DNA of 64,000 bases from Tetragonia tetragonoides (taxonomy: Eukaryota; Streptophyta; Magnoliopsida; Caryophyllales; Aizoaceae), in the NCBI GenBank assembly GCA_038025085.1, contig CM076154.1, forward strand, positions 35,754,501 to 35,818,500, read 5' to 3'. A program made the position numbers and the translations under genes. Under the pieces are notes generated by a model. The model did not search any database. It was not told the origin of the DNA and worked only from the letters and a program-made list of their open reading frames with translations. Positions 49,583 to 61,562 of the stretch are shown here, one piece after another (the stretch's first letter is position 1; each line of letters opens with the position of its first letter).

Positions 49583-50560
49583 AGTCGTTGTTTGTGATGG
49601 CAACCTGGATTTGCTGGGTTATGATTGTACTACTCATGCCAACGTTAGTGAGGCCAACATCAAGCATTGAAGAACTATCACAGGCACCACCACCTGTTTA
49701 CCCTACCATAACCTGGGCCTCAATTGTGGAATCTCTCCGAAACAAACTCACCTCTGTAGGCTCAGGGATATGTAATTTCCCAGTGACGCGAGCAGTGGCA
49801 ACAACAACGGATGCACAACGATTCGTTCTTGTCGATCTGAAAAAGGTATTAGATGAAACAACACAAAAGGTCGCCATTGTTACACTCGCAATAAATGTGA
49901 CCAATTTATATGTGATAGCATATCGCGATACATTTCAAAACAAAGCACGTGCGTTCTTTCCTAAGAAAAACCTGTTTTTAGAGGCAACTCAGATTGATTG
50001 AACATATAGTGGAAACTACAACGATATCGAAAGGGTTGCCAAGCAGTACCGAGGTACTCTAAATCTGGGAATTCTCCAACTAGGTTTCGCCATCTCGGCC
50101 ATCTATGACAAGGAATTTAATGGGGTAGCGCAAGCGAAATTCTTTTTGACAGCAATCCAGATGGTTTCGGAAGCAGTTCGTTTCCAGTATATTATGGATA
50201 AGGTAGCAAAAAGTAGTAGAGATTATATTTCATTTCTACCTGATGCAAAAATGATAAGTTTAGAGACGAACTGGGGGAAACTCTCGAAGCGTATTCGGAA
50301 ATCAGCTATGGAAATAACTAATAAGTGTGTCAATATTGACCCAATTGAGTTAAAAAAATGCTGATGGCACAATTTGGACAGTGAATAAGGTTGATCAAGT
50401 AAGAAATGAGTTGAAGCTTATGAATAACAATGATGATGCTACGTTGACGATGACACTAACTAGGAGCATATCATCTCTTTTTACTCGAATCGTAAGCTCG
50501 ATTATTGTGGCTGAAGATGTTGATGCTGGTGATGCTTCTGCAATAGTAGAAGCTATATAG
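49579..50560 (+). pseudogene. Type-1 ribosome-inactivating protein (RIP), copy A, damaged
   Basis: RIPs are rRNA N-glycosylases that remove one adenine from the sarcin-ricin loop of 28S rRNA and serve in plant defence. The product would start with a hydrophobic signal peptide (residues about 1-26). Family landmarks are an 'NVTNLYVIAY' tyrosine region, the active-site helix region with 'SEAVRF', and a C-terminal 'NWGKLS'. Two breaks are visible: an in-frame TGA at 49999-50001, about residue 141, and a frame change in an A-run near 50354, after which the C-terminal part continues in another frame to 50560. The gene as shown cannot give a full-length protein. A toxin gene by family; likely a pseudogene unless the breaks are sequencing errors. 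A 3' UTR with 'aataaaaatgg' follows at about 50805. Confidence 0.8.
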
Positions 50561-50890
50561 CCACTGAGTCAGTAGCAGTGAGCTACTGGCCGGAAGCCTA
50601 TCTACAAGTAATGTATGTGTTGTATTCATGTATTGTACGTGCCACTGATCAGTCGTGCTAATAATGTGTTATAAATGCACCTATTAGCTAGAAATAAATT
50701 ACAAATAATGTTATATATGGGGAAAAGATATGCTTATTACCAGTTATTAGCAATCTATCTGATCTGATCATTTCCCAGTATGTATCCTTGTAAGTTTACG
50801 TATTGAATAAAAATGGTGATGTACGTATAGTTTGCTATGTTATATGATGATATTGGAGTATATGGTAATAATCTCGTCCCATCTTGTCAT
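50561..50890 (+). other. 3' UTR and flank of RIP copy A
   Basis: Shares 'gtgttataaatgcaccta', 'gctagaaataaatta' and 'gaataaaaatgg' with the 3' flank of copy D (62640-62820), and in part with 52660-52830. The shared AATAAA is the likely polyadenylation signal. Confidence 0.65.
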
Positions 50891-51014
50891 CCAGGCGCAT
50901 TGGAAATTTAATAATAACGACTCTATCCTAAATTTATTGGTTCTCATCTTGCATTTTGCGCCTCTTTATGCCTACAAGAAGTACGTACAATTTAACATAA
51001 AAGTAGAATATATA

Positions 51015-51485
51015 GTTTGATCAAGTAAGAAATGAGTTCAATCAAGTCGATGAATTAAAATAATCAGGACGAGTACTCAATAATAACAACACTATCGAGA
51101 ATGCTAACTAGATCGACTACAAGGAATTCGCTTGTTAGCTACCGAAATTAACGACCGATGACAAGGCGGTCGCAATTCTTGGGAATTAGCGACCGATTTG
51201 CAGAACGGTCGCTAAATCGATTGTGGAAATGGAAACTTGAAATTTACGGAGTAATAAAGCCTCTTTTTTGGCATTTTTGTTAAACTTAAAACCCTACATA
51301 TATAAGCTCTTTTACTTCCACTCACCCTCAGACAGCCTCCCCTCTCTCATCTCTCCTCTCATCTTCTCTTACCTCTGCTTTCTCCAACCGAGCTCTTCTC
51401 CAACCACTTGCATAAACCAGAACATCATCACCATTTGCCACGACCCACCACTCTACTTCCTTATTATCATTCACCATCTCCACTA

Positions 51486-51516
<31 letters not shown>

Positions 51517-52870
51517 CCCACCACAATTCCTTGATATCAGTTCTCACATTTCCAATTTGTTGAAGAAGACAACTACGATATGCAACGGTTTAAGATCTAG
51601 CTACTTATCAAAGGCGACTTGAAGAAGAGACCTCATAGTCTAGATCACATCGAGGCCATCAAATCTGGAATGATCTCCAGATCGAGTGGATCTAAGCGAA
51701 CCACATATGCTGATAAGCTGATTTCCAGATCGAGTTGATCTTGTCGTTCGTTTCTGTTTGACGGGAGTGAATGTTTCCAGATCGATGAAAAATTGGCTCA
51801 AGACCAGTGACGTTTTATTTTATTTTTTTGATTTGTTGCGATGTTGTAATACACCACATCTAAGTTTTTTTTTTTAGTTTCCCCAAATTCAATGTAAGTT
51901 TATGTTTATCAGAGCAAGGTTCGTCTTTCATTTTTTTAGGTTTATTCTGTTTTTTTTTTTTTTAGTTTTCAATTTTCGTTTTGTAGTTCATCAGTTCATA
52001 GTTTTGTTCGAATTTTTAGAATTTTTAAGTTCTTAAATTAATATTTGTGTACTTTATGAAGAGATATAAACTGTGATTGTTAATTTGAGATCAAATTTGC
52101 ATTCTGGGTCATTCTTTTGTGTTTCATTTCTGTTAGTTTGGTTTGGTTGGAGGAGGTGAAGGGCAGTAAGAAAAAAAATTCCATAAAAAAAAAAAAAAAT
52201 TCCCAGATTACTGCTCTCAAGGGCGGTAGTCTGGGAATTTTTTTTTTTTACAAAAAATTACATTTAACGACCGATTCTGCGACCGAAATAAGCTAGCCAC
52301 TGGCTTTTTTGCGACCGATTTAAGCCCATTTGCGACCAAATATATCGGTAGCAAATCACCTGTTTTTTTTGTAGTAGAAGAAGTAGCATATTATATCAGT
52401 AGTTTTATCAAATCTTAAGTTCTATTGTGGGAGAAGATGCAGGCCGATCATATAAAGTTCTAATCATATAAAGTTCTATTGCGCGAGATGCTTTGCAATA
52501 GCAGAAGACGTTCATCTCTAATCATATAAAGTTCTACAAGATCGGTCAACGCGGAAAATAGTCATTGTTGTCTATGGTGGACAGATACCCCTGCGTAAAC
52601 CAAAAATAGACAAAGTGACATGGGCTACAACCGTACCCTACAAGTAATTAAGGTACGTGCACTGTGTCGGTCGTATTAGAAATAAATTAAAAATAATCTT
52701 ATGGGGAAAAGATAGGCTTATAAGCAATCTATCTTCGATAATTTCCCAGTTTGTATCCATTAGCTTGTATCATGTTCAGATATGAATATCGAATAAAAAT
52801 GATGACCGATGTACGTACAGTTTGCTACGTATAAGTCTATATATGTTATATGGTAATAATCTCATCTCAT
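51015..52870 (+). pseudogene. RIP copy B: C-terminal and 3'-UTR remnant split by a CACTA-like element
   Basis: Positions 51015-51115 match the C-terminal coding part of copy A (shared 'gatcaagtaagaaatgagtt'). After the insertion at 51116-52375, the piece with 'tgcaatagcagaag' matches its last codons. Positions 52640-52870 match the shared RIP 3' UTR ('aaataatcttatgggg'). There is no N-terminal or catalytic region. 'aatcatataaagttct' is repeated three times at 52460-52535. Confidence 0.65.
51116..52375. mobile_element. CACTA-like non-autonomous element with GCGACCG subterminal repeats
   Basis: The ends ACTACAAGG and TTTTGTAGT fit degraded CACTA termini. Near both ends, 'gcgaccgat' or its complement occurs repeatedly, as in the subterminal transposase-binding motifs of CACTA elements. 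The interior carries a promoter-like stretch ('ctacatatataagctc' near 51294) with a CT-rich leader (51320-51520), and no transposase. The 3-bp target duplication is not preserved. Confidence 0.65.
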
Positions 52871-52875
52871 GATCA

Positions 52876-53330
<455 letters not shown>

Positions 53331-53399
53331 GACCCATGTTACCATGTCACCACGAAATTCAACAAGTCAACCAAACAGTCTGAAGACGACACGTGACAG

Positions 53400-53700
53400 T
53401 CAAAGAGTCAAAACTTCTCTCCAACACAAATCCTGAAATATTCTCTCTCTACTTTTCTCTCTCTCTTTACCTGTACGGATATTGACTTGACCGTTGGAGG
53501 GCCCTACTCGAAACCCCCACCCCCGAGACAATCACGCTTGTTCCTTTGTGCAGGTCGCCCAGTAGACCCTTTGACTTAGAGCCCCCTTAACTCGACCTTT
53601 TCCACATCGACCAAAAGAACCCAGAATCAGTAATAGTAATAAATAAAAGATTTTGTTATTGTTCAATCATTGTTATGACATAAAAGCTTCTATAAAACGG
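53400..53700 (+). mobile_element. Possible LTR fragment (Ty3/gypsy- or TRIM-like)
   Basis: 'tgacttgaccgttggagggc' followed by 'actcgaaacccccacccccg' resembles a conserved stretch found in many plant gypsy/TRIM LTRs. No internal coding region or second LTR is present, so this would be a solo remnant. Low confidence. Confidence 0.3.
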
Positions 53701-53950
53701 TTTTTTCGTAACTTTTGGTGAGACGGGGTCACTTTTCAATGAAACAATGGTCACTGCTCACCATAAGTGACCCCTACAATTCCAATTACAACTATAATTA
53801 CAATTACAATTGCCATTACAATTACAATTACAACTACAATTACCAATTACAATTACAGTTACAAAATTACTGCTACTATTACTGTTACAATTACTTTAAC
53901 TATTACTATTACCATTACTATTACTATTACTGTTATTGTCATTGTTATTG
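53695..53950. repeat. 'gtgagacggg' repeat followed by an AATTAC-type microsatellite
   Basis: Positions 53695-53790 are the left part of the dispersed family ('cttttggtgagacggggtca', 'ataagtgacccctac'). It then runs into a degenerate 'tacaattacaattac/tattactatta' array to about 53945. The right end of the family member is missing, so the microsatellite may have grown from it. Confidence 0.65.
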
Positions 53951-54649
53951 AATCAAAGTCGTATTAGTTTTTGTTTGATAATGAGAACACTAATTTTTTG
54001 TCACAATACTTTCTCATTGATAGGGGTATCATTTTCTATCATTTTTGTTTCCTCTCCTTTGGTGGATATATAGCCAGAAATAAACATAGGTCCACGAAGT
54101 TAGGTTGAACAATGGGAACATCCGAACATGGAACTAAACATGAGCCTACATATGAGGGCCCGGCGGCTCCAATGTTTAACTTAAGGATAGAGATATTTTT
54201 TTTTTCCACATGTATTCACACTTACTATTTTCTGATTTTGGGTGGTCTTCTATTTATTGTTTTTAGGGAAATTTCACGGCGCTTTTTTAAAGTTTGATAA
54301 AATGCACTCTTTATACAACCAACTTTCATATAATATACCATATACTCCTAAACTTTTAAATTTTGGTTTAGAGTATTCAAAATTGCTAATGCCGGTTATT
54401 ACCGTCAAGTTGTTGGACACTTTCGTTTTCTTTAATTTACATTTACAATTATTTCTTTTATTATGGAAAACCACATTCTAAAAATGAATTTGATGGAGTT
54501 GCTGCTCAGTTTCCTTGTCTTAGATAGTGCTTGACAAGAGGAATTATTTATCCTTTTCTGGTAATGTAGTATTACTATACATGTTTAACGTGGATATTTC
54601 TCAAAATTAGTGATGTTGTAGTATAGAGTAATAAGTAGAAGAGCATGAT
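53951..54649. other. Intergenic, no gene seen
   Basis: AT-rich anonymous sequence. The short open frames have no recognised domain. Confidence 0.4.
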
Positions 54650-54719
54650 TTGGGTATTGCTCTATTTTGGTGTATACATAATTATTTATCAAATATAAAT
54701 AATATCATAATAAATAATG

Positions 54720-55187
54720 TCGTTGTTGAGACCTGCTGGCTTCGCAACCTTCTTCTTGAGCTTCAGTGTCCTCTCGTTGTGCCACCTTGGTCTACTGTGA
54801 CAACGTTAGTGCAGTATATCTCTCTACTAACCTTGTACATCACTAGCGCACAAAGCATAATATTGAGAATGACATTCATTTTATTCGTGAAAAAGTTGCA
54901 GTTGGTCATATACGGGTTCTTCATGTGCCGTCAAACTCTCAGTATGCTGACATTTTCACTAAGGGACTCCCTTCTACACTGTTTAATGACATTTGCTTCA
55001 GCCTAAGCATTCGTCGTCGTCCTGCTTCGACCACGAAGATGTGATAGATAATATAATTAGGAAAATATTGTAATATATTAATAGTTTCCTATTAAGTTTA
55101 AAATTGTATACTAGGTTTGTTATCTTGTAACCTATTCTCTTTCTCTGTAATATACAGATAAACCTCAAGAGGAATTCATAAAATCAC
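54720..55187 (+). mobile_element. Ty1/copia retrotransposon 3' remnant (RNase H end and LTR)
   Basis: Translation gives the copia RNase H C-terminus: 'CWLRNLLLELQCP', then in a shifted frame 'YCDNVSAVYLS', 'DIHFIREKVAVG' and 'QYADIFTKGLP'. There is one frame change near 54775 and an in-frame TAG near 54844. A probable LTR begins at 'tgatagataatataatt' (about 55042), has promoter-like 'ttgtaacctattctctttctctgtaatata', and ends near 55187. The rest of the element is absent. Confidence 0.75.
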
Positions 55188-55315
55188 AATTTCGTGTCTG
55201 GTTGTGTACTGTACTACATTCTCGTGTCACTTTGACTTTGCTGGATCTAAGGCGTGCGGCAACGGGCAGGTGTGATTCACATTTTTTGTAGGCGGGGACA
55301 TTTCAGGTTTTAGCC

Positions 55316-55560
55316 AATAAAAATGCAACTACTCATAGTTAACAAAAAAACAAACTAACGAAAAAAACAAAATACTAGTAATAATGCAAGTAGCTCATCA
55401 ATTATTGTTTTAAGATGACGAAGTAGTAGTATAACTGGCTTTAGTTGCAATTGAGTTTTGTATATCAGTATCACGGATTCATTATAATTATATTATCACA
55501 GGAATTAGGTGCAAAATTGCAATTAGGAGCAAAATTGTTCAGCCATCACTCCTATCAGTG
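55316..55560 (+). pseudogene. RIP copy C: isolated promoter/leader remnant
   Basis: Shares with the promoter of copy D the words 'aaaatgcaactactcatag' (one mismatch), 'aacaaaatact', 'gacgaagtagtagtataa' and 'tatcacNgattca'. It is followed not by a coding region but by the Tourist/CACTA nest at 55662-59502. Confidence 0.6.
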
Positions 55561-56187
55561 TCGCGTTGTATCTTTAAAAGTCAGTTTAGTGATTTTCAGT
55601 TTGATTCAGTTTAAAAACATATATTTTGTCTCACATAAAAAGTAAGGTATAATTCAGTTTAGGCTCTGTTTGGTTGGGCGGAAAATCTTTTTCAACTGAA
55701 AAGTATTTTCAGTTGAAAATCATTTTCAGTGTAAAATGTATTTTCGTTCACATTTTCCGTTGTTTGGTTACAACGGAAAACAATTTTCCAAAAATATTAT
55801 TTTTTATAAAAAAATAAAATCTACTAACATAGTTGCGTCGATCTCGAAAAGTTAGGTGGATTCAAAAAAAAATCACCTCAAACGCATATCGGAGTACAAA
55901 GTTATACTTATGTGAAGAAAAAAAACAATATCGAGAAAGTGGCCCGAAAGTTCAGCCCGAGGCCCAATCAAGTCGGGTGCGAGTTTGTTTTTATGACCCG
56001 AAGTCCCGACAACCAAACCCGATGATCAAGTCCATTATTAGTGCTACTATGTCCCACCAACGAAAAACCGTTTTCCCTTCATTTTGAAGGGAAAACATTT
56101 ACACCTACATAGGTGAAAATGCTTTTCCCCCTGAAAACTATTTTTCTTCTCATTGTAAACCAAACAACGGAAAATGGAAAAACTGTT

Positions 56188-59100
56188 CACTACAGCAAGA
56201 ATGGATGTTCTCCACGGTGAAATGCGGGCCTTTCCACGCTACTAAGCGTGGCAAAAACATTTTGCCACGGTTGGAAAAAGCGTGGCAAAAAGTTGGGTGG
56301 AATTTTTACCACGCTTTTTTGCCACGCTTGTTCCCACGGTTTTTTCCGCGGATACTTTCAAGTTTGCCACGCTTACCAGCGTAATAATATGTGCAGAAAT
56401 CTTTCCTGCAATTTTAAGCGGGAAATATATTTTAATGGTTTTGAGCGGTAAAATAATTTCCCGGGAAGACTTTGCCACGTTTTTCACCGTGACTTTTTTT
56501 TGGGAGGAGTTGTGACAAATTATATTCAAAAATAAAACGGAAAAAATAATTTAACATTACGGTAGTACACGTAGCTACCGTAAGTCCGTAATGTGTATAT
56601 ATATGGTTGTTTGATCAAGACACCATAAATGCATATAAAAATCTCTATTATGTCAATAAAGAAACGTCATCTTGTCAGCGGTTGGAAAACAAGTACTAAA
56701 AAAAACTTAAGTCATGACCGTATTCAATAGAAAACAACTAAAGAAACGTAAACTAAGACAACAAGCTAAAGACAGAGCAATTAATCTTCTTAGGCTTCAA
56801 TGTTGAGCAATTGATCTTCATGGACTCGAGTAGAGCTTCTTGACCTTCGGCTAGAACTGTCATCTTGACTTCCATTTCCACGACTTGAAATGTTTCGAGA
56901 GGCCTATGAATCCCATGTAAAAAATAATGGTAAGATATTTATAATACAAAAATAACAAAAACAGAATGCAAACATTCTTAACCTAGAAGTATAACGCAAA
57001 TCAGACATTAACCAAGGATAAAAATATGTATGTTTTCTAGGTTTAGGTAACCAAATCTTACAAAGTCATGTCTCTTCTGCGTGAAACTCTTTGAACCAGT
57101 AGTATGATAGTGGAATTTCTCAGCACGTGATCTTTTTCCGATGGATGACAGATTCTGCACAAATTAGAAAAACATGAATGACAATATAATATCATGAACA
57201 CTCACAGATTCTACCCATTCGGAAGAAGATTAATGGCATATCCATACCTTTCCCTTACTCGAGCACCAATAAGCAACTAAGTCTATCCATTGCTGCTTAA
57301 TCACATCAGGAGGAACCTTACTTGCATTTTGTAGTTGTGTTTTAGTGGGGTCAAAGTATAGTTTTTTTAATCTATACCTATAAGTCTTCCACAACTCATT
57401 GACGTGCGAAAGCACTCCTCCATCAATTTCAGAGTCATTAGGCAGTAGAAACTTGCTCTGCATGTAAAATATGACGAATGATATAAGTTTAACATATATC
57501 TCTGGCAAAGCAAGCTACAAATGATAGTTTTCTTACCCGAACCACTCTCACAATCTCTGTTTTATAAACGTCATCCACATGATGCCAATTCTGTTCACCA
57601 ACGGGACAAAGCTCCCCAGTTTTAGCTATATCTCCAAGAAATCTAACAAAGATATGTCCACCTTTCCCAACTGGCTGCTTAAGATCATTAAATTCAACCA
57701 CATATTTCTTTCCTTCTTCTAAACACCACACATGAGAAGGAAGTATAACACCTCTTTCTTCTCCAACTTTGAGATCAGCATCTAATAAAAAGAAAACAAA
57801 TATGATAAAAGGTAAAGATTTGAACATTTTGAACAATAAAGAGATTAAAATTAAAAAAAATGTCACCTATGGTCTTGACAACATCATTTTGATTAAAGGA
57901 ACCAAACTTGTTCCAGGTAATGAATGAAGTTGATGATATAGTAGAGATCCAAGACAAACAAAAACATAATCATCCATAAAAAAAAGTTCTTCAATCTTAC
58001 GAGCGCAAGAGCAACAGCACAAACAAAATTAAGTCGTAAATATGGCAAAAGTTAATGCACAATTCAGCTAGTGAGTAACTGGCTTGGAGTTAAAAGGGCC
58101 TAGGCTGTAAGTTTCAAGCTTTCTGCAAATCAATAGCAGATCATTCAATATTTCTAAGTAATTAAATGAGCACCATAGAGCCTTCTAGTTAAGCAAATGA
58201 ACCAAAGGAAAGTTGAAAGGCATTGTAGTATGTAGGTTTCAAAGCTTGCAAGTACCCAAATGCCTTCCCCCCTCCTACCCAAACAGTCAGAAATGAAGTC
58301 AGAATTTTCAGAATTAAGTAAAACGTGATAAATTCACAAATTATATTGCAAAACCTCAGTTTCCTCACCTCAACTGATTCAACACCGTTACTTGCACTGC
58401 AATTGTTTTCTGTCTCTACCTGAATCAAAATTTATAACCCAAAAAAACCATTCCAAAATTATTCAGCAGAATCAAACTAAACTTACATGAATGGGCTCTA
58501 AGCCACTAAGTCTAATGATGTTCACTAAAAGAGGGAAAGCAAAATTAGAGGGAGAGAGGATGAGCGAGAACTCATTGCTTTTTATAACACAAATAAAAAC
58601 AATTTAAATCAACATGTAAGAGAAATCAAATGAAAAAAGAAAAACTGAAATGAAAACCCTAACCTGTGATTTATGGCAGCGATTTCTACTGATAGTGGCG
58701 GCAATTCCTCTGCGAAATTGAGCAATTAAGAAGTGGTGTGAGAGAAACCCTAACCTAGAACATGCAAAAATGAAGTGAAACTCTAACCTCGAAGAAAAAC
58801 ACATGATTCGAACTCAATTTACGATTCACAAACAAAACTCAAGCTAATTAATCCGAAATTGATTAATGAAACTGAGCATAAATTCGGCAACTTCATTCAT
58901 CTTGCAACCAAACTTATTCCACTGTAAGAATTTTACCACGAATCAAACATAAAACGCAATATTAGGGTTTAAAGAACGAAAATAGGTAAAGATAATATGT
59001 ATCTATGTAATTAGATTGAAGAATTAAACCCTAATTCTGAACAAACAATAATAAAATCACAATCAAAGCCCAAATAACCGTTTGGATCAGAAAAGTTGAA

Positions 59101-59465
59101 CAAAACATACCTTAAGGACTTGAAGGAGATGACAATTTTGTCTTTACGCTAGTAATTGAGAGGCCATTGAAGATTTGAAGTGAAGTGAGAGGTGGAGAAA
59201 AAGAACAACTAAAGGAGAGAGGAAGATGAAACGTGGTTTTGGGTTTGGGCCTAGGTTTTAGTTTTGTTTAGTTTAGTTTGTTTTTTTTTTTTCAACTGAG
59301 CGCTATACTAAACTAAAATCGCGGGCCCCAAATAAAAATTTCTGAATTGTAAAATGTTTTTGCCACGCTTAGTAGCGTGGAAAGGCCCGCCTTTTATTTA
59401 TTTTTTTTCACGGTTTTGAAAGTGTGTCTAAATAAGCGTGTCTAATGCCTGGAATTATAGTAGTG
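56188..59465 (-). mobile_element. CACTA (En/Spm) element with a TNPA-like gene
   Basis: 3278 bp, starting CACTACAGCAAG and ending ...TATAGTAGTG, flanked by GTT target duplications (56185-56187, 59466-59468). A 40-bp subterminal segment at 56224-56263 is exactly complementary to 59351-59390. Subterminal 'gccacg' motifs are repeated at the left end (56240-56380). It encodes a Ptta/En/Spm plant transposase-family (Transposase_24-like) protein on the minus strand, but no TNP2/TNPD-type transposase, so it would need help to move. Confidence 0.9.
56790..57957 (-). CDS. TNPA-like CACTA accessory protein (Transposase_24 / Ptta-En-Spm family)
   Basis: In CACTA elements a TNPA-like protein binds subterminal repeats and helps transposition. 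Minus-strand exons I can join: about 57957-57867, 57781-57537, 57457-57248, 57154-57062, 56903-56790, all GT-AG and in frame. Recognisable motifs are 'ITWNKFGSFNQNDVVKTI', 'VKVRFLGD'-like 'HIFVRFLGDIAKTG', 'WHHVDDVYKTEIV', 'SKFLLPNDSEI', 'VPPDVIKQQWIDLVAYWCSS', and 'HTTGSKSFTQKR', the signature of the family. The last exon is serine/arginine-rich and ends in TAA at 56790. An upstream exon near 58428-58370 and a leader to about 59200 are possible. The frame appears open throughout. Confidence 0.75.
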
Positions 59466-59995
59466 GTTTTACAGGAAAATTGTTTTCACCCCAACTAAAC
59501 GGAGCCTTAATGATATTCAGTGTAGTAGTGTTAGTAGTAAAAAATAACAAGAGAAAGAGAAGATAAAATGAAAAAACTAACAATGCATTTGTATCGCATG
59601 TGGTTTTTAAAACAACTGAACACATGTAGTTTTGTATAAGTTATTATTCTCGTTTTTTCTGCGTGTGTACGCGTGAGTCTTAATTTGAGTAGGGGACAAC
59701 TATACCATATATAGCCAATAATAATGCAACTACTCATAGGTCACAAATTAACAAAAGAAACAAAATACTCATAATAATTGTCTAATTGATTGTTACAAGA
59801 CGATGTAGCTCTATAAAAAGGAGGCTTTGCTTGCAATCAAATTGTGTATCACAGATTCAAGATCCTCATAAAGAACCGTCATAAATAATAATTTATATCA
59901 CGGGAGTTTCTCCAAGAGGTTTTCAGCTAACTAGATCAGGTAATCTTCTCTCTAGTGCATATTTAATTTTTTTCCTTCCTACGTAACGTCGTAAC

Positions 59996-60732
59996 TAGAC
60001 CTGGCAAATGGGTCAATTGGATCGGTTACAGGTCGGGTTAATTTCGTTTCGGGTCTAATTGGGTCAACCTATACTCGGGTATGGGTCGGTTTCGGTTCGG
60101 TTGTACTTTGGGTTCGGGTTTATTCGGATTTGTACCTTTTTCGGATCATTCGGGTCGGTTCATACGGGTCGGGTCAATATCGGATCGGTTTTTGTTTGAA
60201 AAGTCGGTTACTTTTGGGCCTGGTTAAAATCAGTTTGTGTCATTTCGGATCGGGTTCGGATACAGGTCCGAACTGTCGGGTCAATTTCGGGTCAGGCTAT
60301 ATTTTGAGCGTGCATTCTCAAATTTCCATTCAAATCACCAAATTGGGTTAACACTAAGTAAGGTTTAGTGTATAATCTTTAAATTCTGTGGTAAAAAATA
60401 ATTATTTTCATTAAATAATAGCGTTTAACCAATTTCAGGTTCGATTTATTTTGGTTTCGGGTCATGTTCGGTTTAGGTCGGTTTGAATCGGTTTGTGTTT
60501 AGTTCAGATCAAATCGGTTTCGGTTGTGAACGGTTCGGTTTCGATTCGGTCGGGTTAGATTCGGATACGGGTCGTCGTCGGGTCAATAACATTTCGGTTT
60601 CGGTTCGATTTCGGTTCGGATCATTTCGGATAATCGGTTCTAAATCGGATTGCCACTATTCGGGTATATTCGGTTACGGTTTCGGGTCAATCGAGTCGGG
60701 TAATCAGTTTCGGGTCAGGACTGCCAGGTCTA
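59996..60732. mobile_element. hAT-like non-autonomous element with GGTTCGG/GGGTCGG word array
   Basis: 737 bp with perfect ends TAGACCTGGCA and TGCCAGGTCTA and a perfect 8-bp target duplication GTCGTAAC (59988-59995, 60733-60740). The arms are arrays of 'ggttcgg/gggtcgg' words in the same orientation on both sides of an AT-rich core (about 60335-60435). Non-coding. The perfect duplication implies recent insertion. Confidence 0.92.
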
Positions 60733-60740
60733 GTCGTAAC

Positions 60741-61420
60741 TCCCTCTAATTATGAACTAGGAGTATCTATATTTAATCGTTTTTAAATCTCTTATATTTT
60801 AGTCACTTCGTTTCTAATTGATATCCTAAATAAATGAGAAAAAAAAAAAAAAGAATTCTTTTATCAGCTTTGCGCTAATAAGATCGAAAAGTGAAAGGTA
60901 AAACGGAAAAAAGTAGCAACAAAAACTCGAGTATATATTAGGGGGTTCAAATAACCAACGTAGGTTTTGTTTAGCACAATAATAGTACTGTAGAAAATTT
61001 TCACCAAAAAAAAGTATGTAGAGAATAAATTATTTGGCACGCACGACTAATTATCATATTTAATTACTACTATTTATCAATGACCAAAGACATATTGAAA
61101 TGAGAATAAACTACTTTTTAAACGTTTCTTTTTTTTTATGGGGTAGAAGTCAGGACCGTTAAATTAAATAATCAATCACTACAGTCAATGTCACAAGCTA
61201 GCAGTATACCTTGGCAAAGACCAAAAAAAAAAAAAAATGTCACAAGCTAGCAAGTCCGAGTTTGATTACTTAAAAAAAAGTCCACGAGTTTGATTACCTA
61301 AAAAAAAGTCCGAGTTTGATTACATTTATTTCTTTTCTTACTTTTTTTTTGGAGGGGGATCAAGACAAGTAGAGCACCGCTGCATGTATATTGTATGCTC
61401 TATATCTAATTAAAACATTA
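60741..61420. other. Rest of the RIP copy D leader intron
   Basis: AT-rich. Contains a short tandem of 'aaaaaagtccNNgagtttgattac' at about 61255-61325 and no gene. Confidence 0.45.
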
Positions 61421-61424
61421 GCAA

Positions 61425-61562
61425 GTTTCGTGTGAGACCAACTCACAAAAAATTGGAGTCAGTTTATATGTAGAGGCTATTTATAGTGAATAGTGACCCT
61501 TATTTCATTGAAAATGACCCGTCTCAGCAACTATTACAAAAAAAGCGTCTTATAGAAGTTTT
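61425..61562. repeat. Dispersed 'gtgagac' repeat
   Basis: Complete-looking member of the family at 12002-12135, in opposite orientation: 'cgtgtgagaccaactcac' at the left, 'agtgaatagtgaccc' in the middle, 'gcgtcttatagaag' at the right. Confidence 0.6.

Larger units (their letters stand above)
55662..59502. mobile_element. Tourist-like element carrying a CACTA insertion
   Basis: The left end GGCTCTGTTTGGTTGGG (starting about 55662) and the right end ...CCCCAACTAAACGGAGCC (to about 59505) are inverted and flanked by TTA on both sides. The sequence between them, less the CACTA at 56188-59465, is about 560 bp with 'ttttcagttgaaaat' palindromes. The nesting order is RIP remnant, then Tourist, then CACTA. 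Confidence 0.8.
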
